A DNA stretch of 64,000 nucleotides, taken from Salinimicrobium sediminilitoris. GTDB taxonomy: Bacteria; Bacteroidota; Bacteroidia; Flavobacteriales; Flavobacteriaceae. The position numbers were made by a program, and so were the translations under genes. Under the pieces are notes generated by a model, which saw only the letters and a program-made list of their open reading frames with translations, was not told the origin of the DNA and ran no database searches. The stretch covers positions 1 through 64,000 of the forward strand of contig NZ_JAIVCC010000007.1 of the NCBI RefSeq assembly GCF_020866905.1, read 5' to 3'. Shown here piece after piece: positions 1-7,583 of the stretch; the first letter of the stretch is position 1, and every line of letters begins with the position of its first letter.

Positions 1-30
1 CCTGAGCCAGGATCAAACTCTTCATCGTTA
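1..30 (-). rRNA. 16S rRNA, 5' end only (partial)
   Basis: Read on the minus strand, these bases give the conserved start of bacterial 16S rRNA (GAAGAGTTTGATCCTGGCTC, the classic 27F primer site). The rest of the gene lies outside the window to the left. The exact mature 5' end cannot be fixed from sequence; about position 30 fits by comparison with E. coli. Confidence 0.95.
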
Positions 31-362
31 AATCTTATATACTTTAACAACTACTAAAGGAATTCCTCTTCTTCATCTCACCGAAGTGAGAATCAAAGCT
101 CAAAACGTTCTTCTAGTCTTAATTCTTATTATTGCATTTGTTGTTAATGAAAACAACATACGCGCTGTCAATTCAATATGTCAATGAACTCCACCCCTCT
201 GTCCTTCCGGACATCTCCCCTTAATAAGGGGAGAAACTTTTCCTGAAAACAGGAGGCGTTTCTTGTTGAAATAAAAGGAGTTGAACCTTTTCTGCTACTG
301 CCCTACACCGGGATTTCTTTTCAGTATATCTTGTGAACTTTTGCTCTGTCTCAAAGCGGCTG
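31..362 (-). other. rrn leader region with small hairpins
   Basis: This stretch lies between the most proximal rrn promoter and the 16S start and should be transcribed as pre-16S leader. It holds a six-pair hairpin closed by a UUCG tetraloop on the transcribed strand (76-91), a GTCC/GGAC mini-hairpin (201-212) and a seven-pair TCTCCCC/GGGGAGA hairpin (214-234). I see no protein gene. The roles of the hairpins (processing, antitermination) are inferred from position only. Confidence 0.6.
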
Positions 363-392
363 CAAATGTACAACCTTTTTTAAACCCTGCAA
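363..392 (-). promoter_or_regulatory. rrn promoter, proximal (copy 1 of 4)
   Basis: On the minus strand this is TTG, a 19-bp spacer, then TACATTTG, matching the Bacteroidota sigma-A consensus TTG-N19-TAnnTTTG. The -7 box is followed directly by CAGCCGCTTTGAG, a GC-rich box shared with the three upstream copies. It points into the 16S gene. Confidence 0.85.
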
Positions 393-449
393 GAAAAAAA
401 ATATTTTTTTTCAAATGCTTCGGAAGTTATTTTGTCGCAAAAGCGGATG

Positions 450-480
450 CAAACTTACAACCTTTCCTGCTTAACTTCAA
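450..480 (-). promoter_or_regulatory. rrn promoter (copy 2 of 4)
   Basis: Minus strand: TTG, 20-bp spacer, TAAGTTTG, then CATCCGCTTTTG. It has the same architecture as the other copies with one base changed in the GC-rich box. Confidence 0.8.
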
Positions 481-545
481 AAACTTTTTTTAAGAACTTT
501 TTTCGACTTTAAAAGAACACATAATTATGTCTCTCAAAGCGGATG

Positions 546-577
546 CAAAGATAAAACCAATTTCCTTTACAATCCAA
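546..577 (-). promoter_or_regulatory. rrn promoter (copy 3 of 4)
   Basis: Minus strand: TTG, 21-bp spacer, TATCTTTG, then CATCCGCTTTGAG. A second possible TTG gives a 16-bp spacer, so the -33 box is less certain here than in the other copies. Confidence 0.75.
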
Positions 578-683
578 GATAAAATTCAAAAAATTTTCAG
601 AGAACTTATTTGCTTCAATCCTTTACTACAACTGGGCTAAGCTACTGCCTCCCCCATCTCGTCACTCCCTCTCAAAGCGGCTG

Positions 684-713
684 CAAATATACAACCGAAT
701 TCCATTCCCGCAA
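684..713 (-). promoter_or_regulatory. rrn promoter, distal (copy 4 of 4)
   Basis: Minus strand: TTG, 19-bp spacer, TATATTTG, then CAGCCGCTTTGAG. Spacing and GC-rich box match copy 1 exactly, about 320 bp further upstream. Confidence 0.85.
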
Positions 714-776
714 GTCTTCAGCTAAACTTTTTTAAGGTTTTTTTGACATTTTTGAAAACCCCAAAACTAAGGTGCT

Positions 777-797
777 GAAAATGACATTTTTGAGAGG
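777..797. repeat. Dispersed AAAAATG-N-CATTTTT palindrome, copy near rrn
   Basis: Reads GAAAATGACATTTTTGAGAGG. A partial second copy (TTTTGACATTTTTGAAAA) sits 35 bp upstream. It lies between the distal rrn promoter and the DUF4294 gene terminator. Confidence 0.6.
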
Positions 798-814
798 TGA
801 TTTTTTTCCGTTAA

Positions 815-847
815 AACTCTTCCAAAGTTTGAAACTTTGGAAGAGTT
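815..847 (-). terminator. Perfect 15-bp hairpin terminator after the DUF4294 gene
   Basis: Arms AACTCTTCCAAAGTT and AACTTTGGAAGAGTT pair perfectly around a 3-nt loop. On the minus strand the hairpin is followed by TTTTAACGG. It sits between the end of the DUF4294 gene and the rrn promoters, so it should stop read-through into the rrn operon. Confidence 0.7.
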
Positions 848-852
848 CCGTA

Positions 853-968
853 AACCCGCGTTAGGGATAGCAGCGAAAATCCTTTTTGGGAAGCATGGAC
901 AAAAAGATTGAAGCGAATAGCCCGGCCCCATCCAAGCGGCAGCGAAGGCGGGGAAACGCCCAAAAAAA
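853..968 (-). other. Structured intergenic element downstream of the DUF4294 gene
   Basis: A GC-rich island in otherwise AT-rich spacer. The two halves around GGGATAGCAGCG and GCGAATAGCCC can form a long imperfect hairpin with TTTTT and AAAAA flanking the loop, and a smaller GGCGGGGAAACGCCC hairpin with a GAAA-like loop follows. Overlapping open frames on both strands (861-1097, 886-1086) look like chance reading of this element. I recall similar sequences beside genes in other Flavobacteriaceae but could not check that. Confidence 0.4.
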
Positions 969-969
969 A

Positions 970-1692
970 TTAGGACTTCCTGTCCCCTTTCTTAGGGGAA
1001 GACCATTTATCTGTAAGTTCGAGGAAATTATAATCCAGGGCCGAGGGTTGTTTCTCGAGCTGTTTTCCCTGGAAAGCTCTCTGTAAAATGTCTTCAATAT
1101 AATAGTCCTCCTGGTTCCCGGCAGGATTGTATTCTTCCTTTAGTGAAATATCAAAGAAACTGGCAGAAGTGTTATACCAAAAAGCTCTCCATCCACTTTT
1201 GAGATCTTTTACCAAATCAAAGGTGGTGATCCCGGTTTGACGATGAACTAACTTCACAAGGATTTGACCTTCGGTTCTAGTTAATTTCTTTAATTCTGCC
1301 GAAAATTCGTTTTCAATATAATCCTGAACAATTTTCGTGTAACGTTTCCTGTCACGCCTGGACTTTATCTGGTCCAGCCTGCTGTTGAGCTCCACCAATC
1401 TTTCCGAAGCAAGTTTTGCGTAAGGGTAAACTTTTATGGTTTTTCTGCGAAGAATAAGATATTTTCGACGCTCAAGGTCATTGTCGAACTTCAATCTTCC
1501 CAGGATAAGCACTTCATCAAGGTCAATTTGTTTACGCGCGACCGTATCTCCTTCTATTATATAATACTCATAGTCCACAGTATCCTCCACAGGTTCTTCA
1601 ACCTGTGCGAGAACAGACAATGGTGCGAACAAGAGAAAAAAGAATAAAAAGTTTTTCAAAATATTCGTTTTCAATACTTGAGCTAAAATCAT
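970..1692 (-). CDS. DUF4294 family exported protein
   Basis: A 240-residue protein resembling the Bacteroidota DUF4294 family, whose function is unknown. Residues 1-30 look like a signal peptide: a basic start, the stretch ILKNFLFFFLLFAPLSVLA and likely cleavage near AQ|VEE. The mature part has an acidic linker (about 31-50), then a conserved basic helix-rich block around RRKYLILRRKTIKVYPYAK (about 76-94) and a long charged region with many Arg/Lys pairs. The frame stays open to 1692 and only that ATG includes the whole signal peptide. It is divergent from the M42 peptidase gene 69 bp away, a neighbourhood I associate with flavobacteria. The family call is from memory of conserved motifs; the role is unknown. 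Confidence 0.8.
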   Translation of the reverse strand: MILAQVLKTNILKNFLFFFLLFAPLSVLAQVEEPVEDTVDYEYYIIEGDTVARKQIDLDEVLILGRLKFDNDLERRKYLILRRKTIKVYPYAKLASERLVELNSRLDQIKSRRDRKRYTKIVQDYIENEFSAELKKLTRTEGQILVKLVHRQTGITTFDLVKDLKSGWRAFWYNTSASFFDISLKEEYNPAGNQEDYYIEDILQRAFQGKQLEKQPSALDYNFLELTDKWSSPKKGDRKS

Positions 1693-1761
1693 TCCAAAAT
1701 TACGTTATCTATAAATTGTCAGCTCTTTAAATCTTATTAAATTCGTCAAAAAGTAAAAGAA

Positions 1762-2850
1762 ATGGGTCAGAAAGAAATTCTCACCGAGGAATCTGTAAGT
1801 TTTCTCGAACAGTATTTAAATAATGCCGCGCCTACCGGCTATGAGTGGGAAGGTCAAAAGTTGTGGATGAATTACATAGAACCTTATGTGGATGAATTCA
1901 TAACGGACACCTACGGGACCGCTGTAGGAGTGATCAACCCCAAAGCAAAATACAAAGTAGTAATAGAAGGTCATGCCGATGAGATTTCCTGGTATGTAAA
2001 TTATATTACCGACGACGGATTAATTTATGTTATTCGCAATGGAGGAAGTGACCACCAGATCGCGGCTTCAAAAAGAGTAAATATCCACACCAAAAATGGG
2101 ATTGTAAAAGGAGTTTTTGGATGGCCTGCAATTCATACCCGTGACAAGGAAAAAGAACAAGCTCCAAAGCTGGACAACATATCTATTGATGTGGGTTGCT
2201 CCTCAAAAGAAGAAGTGGAAGCTCTTGGGGTACATGTTGGTTGCGTCATCACTTATCCCGATGAATTTTTTATACTTAATAAGGACAAGTTCGTTAGCAG
2301 AGCTCTCGATAATCGAATCGGCGGATTCATGATTGCTGAAGTTGCACGCCTGCTAAAGGAAAACAAAAAGAAATTACCATTTGGCCTATACATTACAAAT
2401 TCGGTACAGGAGGAGATTGGTTTAAGAGGGGCCGAAATGATCACTCAGCGCATAAAGCCTAATGTAGCAATTGTGACTGATGTTACGCACGACACCACTA
2501 CCCCAATGATCGAGAAAAAGACCAACGGCCTTACCAGGATCGGAGACGGTCCGGTTATTTCCTATGCGCCGGCGGTACAAAATAAGTTGAGAAATCTTCT
2601 CATCCAGACTGCCGAAGACAAAAAGATCCCATTTCAACGTATGGCATCTTCCAGAATGACCGGTACAGATACAGATGCTTTTGCCTACAGTAATGGCGGA
2701 GTAGCTTCGGCTTTGATCTCTCTTCCCCTGCGTTACATGCATACAACTGTAGAAATGGTGCACCGTAATGATGTGGAAAATGTAATAAGGTTGATCTATG
2801 AAAGTTTATTACAACTTAAAGATGGGGATACCTTCAGCTATTTCGAATAG
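1762..2850 (+). CDS. M42 family metallopeptidase (glutamyl aminopeptidase-like)
   Basis: A 362-residue cytosolic dinuclear-metal aminopeptidase of family M42, which trims N-terminal residues from peptides in large tetrahedral assemblies. Visible metal or catalytic residues: His71-x-Asp73 in EGHADE, Asp183 in RALDNRIGG, the Glu217-Glu218 pair in VQEEIGLRG, Asp240 in IVTDVTHD, and a C-terminal His in RYMHTTVEMVH. There is no signal peptide, and the length fits the family (about 340-370). The ATG at 1762 follows a short AT-rich leader. Transcription should end at the hairpin at 2869-2899. Substrate preference within M42 cannot be read from sequence. Confidence 0.93.
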   Translation: MGQKEILTEESVSFLEQYLNNAAPTGYEWEGQKLWMNYIEPYVDEFITDTYGTAVGVINPKAKYKVVIEGHADEISWYVNYITDDGLIYVIRNGGSDHQIAASKRVNIHTKNGIVKGVFGWPAIHTRDKEKEQAPKLDNISIDVGCSSKEEVEALGVHVGCVITYPDEFFILNKDKFVSRALDNRIGGFMIAEVARLLKENKKKLPFGLYITNSVQEEIGLRGAEMITQRIKPNVAIVTDVTHDTTTPMIEKKTNGLTRIGDGPVISYAPAVQNKLRNLLIQTAEDKKIPFQRMASSRMTGTDTDAFAYSNGGVASALISLPLRYMHTTVEMVHRNDVENVIRLIYESLLQLKDGDTFSYFE

Positions 2851-2868
2851 CATTCAATAAAGACATTT

Positions 2869-2899
2869 TAAACCTCCTATATAAGGAGGTTTTTTATTT
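2869..2899 (+). terminator. Rho-independent terminator of the M42 peptidase gene
   Basis: AACCTCC and GGAGGTT arms around TATATAA, followed by a run of T (TTTTTTATTTT). It lies 20 bp after the stop codon. Confidence 0.85.
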
Positions 2900-2966
2900 T
2901 CTGAAGTTTTCACATTTCTTTACAAGGCTGAATTAATGATGAAAGCTATATTTAGAAAAAAATTTC

Positions 2967-4061
2967 ATGGTCCTTTCTTCAGAAGAAGTAGAAGTTCTTC
3001 TCTCTAACCCCGATATGACTGCCGAAAAAGCAAATCTTCAGTATATTTCTGAAGATGATCTGTGCATTGTTCGGCGCAAAAGAGGAAAGGGTTACCAATA
3101 CTTGCAGGAAGGGGAACCACTTAAAGATGATAAAGCCCTCGATAGAATTAAAAAACTTGTCATCCCGCCCGCCTGGGAAAAGGTGAAAATTTGCCCTTTT
3201 TCAAACGGACATTTGCAGGTTGTTGGTCTAGATGCGAAAAAGCGGAAGCAATACATTTATCATCCCGACTGGACCAAGCTTCGTAATCTCACCAAGTTTT
3301 TTAAGATGACCGCCTTCGGCAAGGTATTGCCAAAAATTAGAGCACAGGTAGATAAGGACCTGGATAAAAAAGGAATGCCACAAGAGAAAGTATTGGCATT
3401 GGTCATTAGACTCATGGAAGAGACCCACATTCGAATAGGAAATGAATCTTATGCCAAACAAAATAAATCATACGGTCTTTCAACATTAAGAAGCCGACAC
3501 GTACAGATCTCAAGAGGCGAACTTACTTTCAATTTTGTGGGCAAACGCGGAATTGAGAATACGGTTTCTTTACGCGATAAAAAATTAATAAAACTGGTCA
3601 ATAAATGCGAGGAGATTCCGGGTTGGGAGGTTTTCAAATATATAGGTGAAGACGGAAAGAAACACAGTATTGATAGCGGAATGGTGAATCAATATATACA
3701 GGAGTTGAGTGGAGAGCTTTTTTCGGCTAAAGATTTTAGAACCTGGAGTGCTACCAAGATCTTTTTTGAAAAACTGAGGGAAACTGGGTTTAATGAAGAA
3801 GAAAAGCAGAACAAAAAGAACATATTAGAGGCTTACGACACTGCAGCCGAAGCATTGAACAACACCCGAAGTGTATGCCGAAGCTATTATGTGCACCCGC
3901 ATGTAGTTCAATTATATGAAACAGGAGGAATTGTCCCCTATTTCAAAAAGGTGGAAAGAAAGCGCACCTCCAAACCAAACCTTTCCCAAACAGAGGAAGT
4001 CTTGCTGGAGCTTTTAAAAGATTTTGAAATAGAACTGGAAGAAAAAGAAAAAGCCTCTTAA
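2967..4061 (+). CDS. DNA topoisomerase IB
   Basis: A 364-residue type IB (poxvirus/eukaryote-like) topoisomerase, which relaxes supercoils through a 3'-phosphotyrosyl intermediate without ATP. The N-terminal DNA-binding part includes PPAWEKVKICPFSNGHLQ (about 67-84). Catalytic-domain motifs follow in order: EETHIRIGNESYA with the first active Arg, FVGKRG with the Lys region, FSAKDFRTWSAT with the second Arg region, and TRSVCRSYYVHP with the nucleophilic Tyr (307 or 308). The C-terminal tail is Glu/Lys-rich. Length matches bacterial TopIB (about 340-370). The ATG at 2967 is the first in frame. It is a single-gene unit bounded by terminators on both sides. Confidence 0.95.
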   Translation: MVLSSEEVEVLLSNPDMTAEKANLQYISEDDLCIVRRKRGKGYQYLQEGEPLKDDKALDRIKKLVIPPAWEKVKICPFSNGHLQVVGLDAKKRKQYIYHPDWTKLRNLTKFFKMTAFGKVLPKIRAQVDKDLDKKGMPQEKVLALVIRLMEETHIRIGNESYAKQNKSYGLSTLRSRHVQISRGELTFNFVGKRGIENTVSLRDKKLIKLVNKCEEIPGWEVFKYIGEDGKKHSIDSGMVNQYIQELSGELFSAKDFRTWSATKIFFEKLRETGFNEEEKQNKKNILEAYDTAAEALNNTRSVCRSYYVHPHVVQLYETGGIVPYFKKVERKRTSKPNLSQTEEVLLELLKDFEIELEEKEKAS

Positions 4062-4095
4062 AGGCTATTACTGCTCCCAAACTTTCCTAATAATT

Positions 4096-4134
4096 AGATG
4101 ACCCCAGAACTTTTAAGCTCTGGGGTCATCTTTT
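4096..4134. terminator. Bidirectional terminator between topoisomerase IB and acs
   Basis: A 13-bp perfect stem with arms AGATGACCCCAGA and TCTGGGGTCATCT around a 10-nt loop, with a T run on the plus side. It lies between convergent genes and probably serves both. Confidence 0.85.
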
Positions 4135-4192
4135 CCAATGAATTCATAATGGCCATTTAAGTATAGAACTGATCCTGCAATTCTTAATTTGA

Positions 4193-6100
4193 TTAAATTT
4201 TTGCTTCGGCCATTATTTCATCAACAATTTCAGGGTTAAGCAAGGTAGAAGTATCTCCCAGGTTTTCTGTATCATTGGATGCGATCTTCCTAAGGATCCG
4301 CCTCATAATCTTACCACTCCTGGTTTTTGGAAGTCCGCTCACAAATTGGATTTTTTCAGGTTTTGCGATTGGCCCCAGGCTTTGGGAAACAATGTCCTTG
4401 ATTTCCTTCTCCAGTTCTTCTGAAGGTTCCACTTTATTATAAAGAATCACATACGCATAAAGGGCATTTCCTTTAACCTCATGGGGAAAACCGACTACAG
4501 CACTCTCTACCACGTGTTCATGTTCATCAATAGCATTTTCGATTGCAGCAGTTCCCAGGTTGTGCCCCGAAACTATTACTATATCATCTACTCTTCCTGT
4601 AATACGATAATTCCCGGTAGCATCACGATAGGCCCCGTCCCCGGTAAAGTACTTGTTATTAAAAGTGGAAAAATACACCTCTTTATAGCGTTGATGATCG
4701 CCATAAATTGTACGGGCAATAGACGGCCATGGAAATTTAATGGCCAGCCTTCCTTCCACCGGCTCACCTGTACTGGGGATTTCCTCTCCCTGTTCATCCA
4801 TGAGTGCCGGTTGCACCCCGGGTAAAGGTAGAGTTGCAAACGTAGGTCTTGTAGGCGTGATCCCTGCCATAGGTGAGATCATTATTGCCCCGGTTTCGGT
4901 TTGCCACCAGGTATCTACCACAGGGCAATTCCCCTTTCCGATATTATCATTATACCAGTGCCAGGCTTCTTCATTTATCGGTTCTCCCACACTTCCCAGA
5001 ACTTTTAGAGAAGAGAGATCATGGCTTTCTACAAAATTCAAAGGTTGTTTAGCCAGGGATCTTATTGCGGTTGGTGCAGTATAAAAGTGGGTAACTTTTA
5101 ACTTATCTACAATATCCCAAAACCTACCGTAGTCGGGATAGCTGGGAATCCCCTCAAACATCACAGTGGTCGCACCAGATGCCAGTGGACCGTAGATGAT
5201 ATAGGAGTGACCGGTGATCCAGCCAATATCGGCCGTACACCAATAAATGTCATTTTTTTCAAGCTGAAATACATTCTGAAATGAATACGTGGTGCCAACC
5301 ATATAACCTGCCACAGTATGAACCATACCCTTGGGTTTCCCGGTTGAGCCTGAAGTATAAAGGATAAACAACAAATCTTCAGCATCCATAACTTCTGCGG
5401 GACATTCTTTTTCGGCTTTTTGAAGCTCATCGAACCAGAACTTGTCCCTGCCCTCTTTCATTGGAGTAGGCTCCACCGTTCGCCGGTAAACAATAACTGT
5501 TTCTATGCCAGGTGTTTCCTCCAGAGCCTTATCGCACATCTCCTTTAAATTCACTTTTTTGGCACCTCTGTAAACCTCATTTGCTGTGATGAGCATCTTG
5601 CAATTTGAATCATTGATGCGGCGTGCAATAGCCGAACTGGAAAATCCTGCAAAAACAATGGAGTGAACAGCTCCAATACGGGCACAAGCCAGCATTGCAA
5701 TAGCCAGTTCGGGGATCATGGGCATATATAGACATACCTTATCCCCTTTTTTAATTCCATTATTCTTCAGCACATTGGCAAAGTGAGACACTTTTACAAA
5801 AAGCTGCCTATAGGTGATATAGCGCGATTCTTCATCGGGATCATTTGGTTCCCAAATAATTGCGGTTTTGTTTCCCAGGGTCTCAAGGTGCCGGTCCAGG
5901 CAATTTTCGGTAATGTTAAGTTTCCCTCCCTTAAACCATTTCACTTCGGGTTTTTCAAAATCCCATTCCAGGGTGCTGTCCCATTTCTTTTGCCATTTAA
6001 AAGTTGTGGCTATCTCATCCCAAAATGCTTCGGGATCTGTAATACTTTTTTTATAAGCTTTCTTATAATCGGCGAAGCTGCGCAGTTGTAGATTTTCCAT
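4193..6100 (-). CDS. acs: Acetyl-CoA synthetase (AMP-forming)
   Basis: A 635-residue ACS that converts acetate, ATP and CoA to acetyl-CoA, AMP and pyrophosphate in the cytosol. Residues 5-60 are the ACS N-terminal domain (FADYKKAYKKSITDPEAFWDEIA). The P-loop-like adenylation motif YTSGSTGKPKGMVHT lies near residue 250, DTWWQTETG near 400 is the acetate/AMP pocket motif, and GDGAYRD and GRVDDIVIVSGHNLGTAAIE mark the hinge to the C-terminal domain. PKTRSGKIMRR carries Lys597, the residue acetylated in regulated ACS enzymes. Length is normal. It is transcribed alone, convergent with topoisomerase IB. The ATG at 6100 gives the expected N-terminus. Confidence 0.96.
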   Translation of the reverse strand: MENLQLRSFADYKKAYKKSITDPEAFWDEIATTFKWQKKWDSTLEWDFEKPEVKWFKGGKLNITENCLDRHLETLGNKTAIIWEPNDPDEESRYITYRQLFVKVSHFANVLKNNGIKKGDKVCLYMPMIPELAIAMLACARIGAVHSIVFAGFSSSAIARRINDSNCKMLITANEVYRGAKKVNLKEMCDKALEETPGIETVIVYRRTVEPTPMKEGRDKFWFDELQKAEKECPAEVMDAEDLLFILYTSGSTGKPKGMVHTVAGYMVGTTYSFQNVFQLEKNDIYWCTADIGWITGHSYIIYGPLASGATTVMFEGIPSYPDYGRFWDIVDKLKVTHFYTAPTAIRSLAKQPLNFVESHDLSSLKVLGSVGEPINEEAWHWYNDNIGKGNCPVVDTWWQTETGAIMISPMAGITPTRPTFATLPLPGVQPALMDEQGEEIPSTGEPVEGRLAIKFPWPSIARTIYGDHQRYKEVYFSTFNNKYFTGDGAYRDATGNYRITGRVDDIVIVSGHNLGTAAIENAIDEHEHVVESAVVGFPHEVKGNALYAYVILYNKVEPSEELEKEIKDIVSQSLGPIAKPEKIQFVSGLPKTRSGKIMRRILRKIASNDTENLGDTSTLLNPEIVDEIMAEAKI

Positions 6101-6168
6101 AATCTAAATTTAGGAAAAGCAGCTTCAAAAACAAATATTTAAAATTAATTGATTTCCAGGAAAGTATC

Positions 6169-6190
6169 TAAAAATGACATTTTTGAGAGG
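6169..6190. repeat. Dispersed AAAAATG-N-CATTTTT palindrome, between acs and cbpA
   Basis: Core AAAAATGACATTTTT followed by GAGAGG, the same 3' flank as the copy at 777-797. It lies in the shared upstream region of two divergent genes, so an operator role is possible. Confidence 0.65.
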
Positions 6191-6288
6191 AATTATTCTG
6201 AAGTAATAAATCCAGGGAACAGCCTGTTTATTTTTTCGAATTATGTATCTTTAAAGGAGCAGAAGATTAAAAAACTTCATAAAAACCT

Positions 6289-7218
6289 ATGGAATTCATC
6301 GATTATTACAAGGTTTTAGAGCTGGATAAAAATGCTACTAAAAGTGATATCAAAAAGGCCTACCGGAAACTGGCCCGAAAGTACCATCCCGATCTCAACC
6401 CGAACGATACTGCAGCGCAAAAGAAATTTCAACAGATTAATGAGGCCCACGAGGTGCTGATCGATCCTGAAAAACGTAAGAAATACGACCAGTACGGCAA
6501 AGATTGGGAACACGCCGAAGAATTTGAAAGACAAAAAGCTCAGCAGCAACAATATCAGCGGCAGTATTCGGGTGGAAGACCCGGTGGCTTTGGAGGCGCA
6601 GAAAGCTTTAGCGGTGGCGGATTCGAAGGCGGGGATTTTTCAGACTTTTTTGAATCCATGTTCGGAGGGGCACAGGGCGGCAGACAAAGGACAACCCGTT
6701 TTAGAGGGCAGGATTTTAATGCCGAACTACATATTAATCTTACTGATGTTTACCGAACCCATAAACAAACAGTTACCGTAAACGGTAAAAATATAAGGCT
6801 TACAATTCCCGCCGGGGTGGAAAACGGACAAACCATAAGGATTAAAGGCTATGGTGGCGAAGGAATGAACGGTGGACCTAACGGAGACCTGTTGATCACT
6901 TTTGCCATAAAAAACAATACATCTTTTAAGCGGGAAGGGAAAAATCTCTACAAGGATGTGGATCTCGACATTTATACTGCAACTTTAGGTGGTGATCTCA
7001 CAGTGGACGCCTTTGACGGAAAAGTAAAATTAAATGTAAAACCCGAAACTCAGAATGGCACTACCGTTAAATTAAAAGGAAAAGGATTCCCGGTGTACAA
7101 AAAAGAAGGTCAGTTTGGCGATCTCTTTATCACATATAAACTAAAGATCCCAACCAATTTGAGCGGCAGGGAGAAAGAACTTTTACAGGAACTAAAAAAA
7201 CTGCGAAAAAATGGATGA
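6289..7218 (+). CDS. cbpA: DnaJ-class co-chaperone CbpA
   Basis: A 309-residue class II J-domain protein that stimulates DnaK ATPase and delivers substrates. The J domain spans about residues 4-70 with the essential His33-Pro34-Asp35 triad in [11 protein letters not shown] Gly/Phe-rich linker (about 90-130, [28 protein letters not shown]) follows. The C-terminal substrate-binding domains (about 145-300) include LNLTDVYR-like and [10 protein letters not shown] motifs. The Cys-rich zinc finger of true DnaJ is absent, which separates CbpA from DnaJ. It overlaps the start of cbpM by 8 bp, so the two should be translationally coupled. Confidence 0.93.
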   Translation: MEFIDYYKVLELDKNATKSDIKKAYRKLARKYHPDLNPNDTAAQKKFQQINEAHEVLIDPEKRKKYDQYGKDWEHAEEFERQKAQQQQYQRQYSGGRPGGFGGAESFSGGGFEGGDFSDFFESMFGGAQGGRQRTTRFRGQDFNAELHINLTDVYRTHKQTVTVNGKNIRLTIPAGVENGQTIRIKGYGGEGMNGGPNGDLLITFAIKNNTSFKREGKNLYKDVDLDIYTATLGGDLTVDAFDGKVKLNVKPETQNGTTVKLKGKGFPVYKKEGQFGDLFITYKLKIPTNLSGREKELLQELKKLRKNG

Positions 7219-7501
7219 CCGATATATTTCAATTATAGAGTTCTGTAACTGGCACCAGCTCGAAGTATCCTTTATTCATACTCTTAGGGAACATGACCTT
7301 ATTCAAACCGTAGTAATTGAAGAAGATGAATATATTGAGCAGGAAAAGTTGCAGGACCTGGAGCGAATCATGCGCTTACATTATGACCTGGAAATAAACC
7401 TGGAGGGAATAGACGCCATTAACCATTTACTTGACCGGGTTTCGCAACTTCAGCAAGAAGTGAGAATCCTTCAGAATAAATTAAGAAGATTCGAAGAGTA
7501 A
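7211..7501 (+). CDS. cbpM: Chaperone modulator CbpM
   Basis: A 96-residue MerR_2-like protein. In E. coli, CbpM binds the CbpA J domain and blocks its action on DnaK. The first 60 residues ([46 protein letters not shown] in blocks) look like the helical MerR-type fold with a YIxxxxL pattern. The last third, [25 protein letters not shown], is a coiled coil. The start codon lies inside the cbpA 3' end, the usual cbpA-cbpM arrangement. It ends at a shared bidirectional terminator. Confidence 0.9.
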   Translation: MDDRYISIIEFCNWHQLEVSFIHTLREHDLIQTVVIEEDEYIEQEKLQDLERIMRLHYDLEINLEGIDAINHLLDRVSQLQQEVRILQNKLRRFEE

Positions 7502-7540
7502 AGCTCTTGCCATTCAAAAAAGGTAAAAAATGATGTAAAA

Positions 7541-7568
7541 AAAGGGAGCCTTAGCTCCCTTCAGTTTT
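7541..7568. terminator. Bidirectional terminator between cbpM and the TonB receptor
   Basis: Arms GGGAGC and GCTCCC with short loop, A-run on the left and T-rich tract on the right. It is stronger on the minus strand (seven T after the stem) and lies between convergent genes. Confidence 0.8.
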
Positions 7569-7583
7569 TATCGTAGCCATCAT

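Noticed and set aside
281-493. 70-codon plus-strand frame in the rrn leader
   Set aside because: It covers tandem rrn promoter copies reading the other way; no family resemblance.
861-1097. Overlapping frames on both strands near the DUF4294 gene
   Set aside because: They are explained by the GC-rich structured element and by antisense reading of the gene end; low-complexity basic composition.
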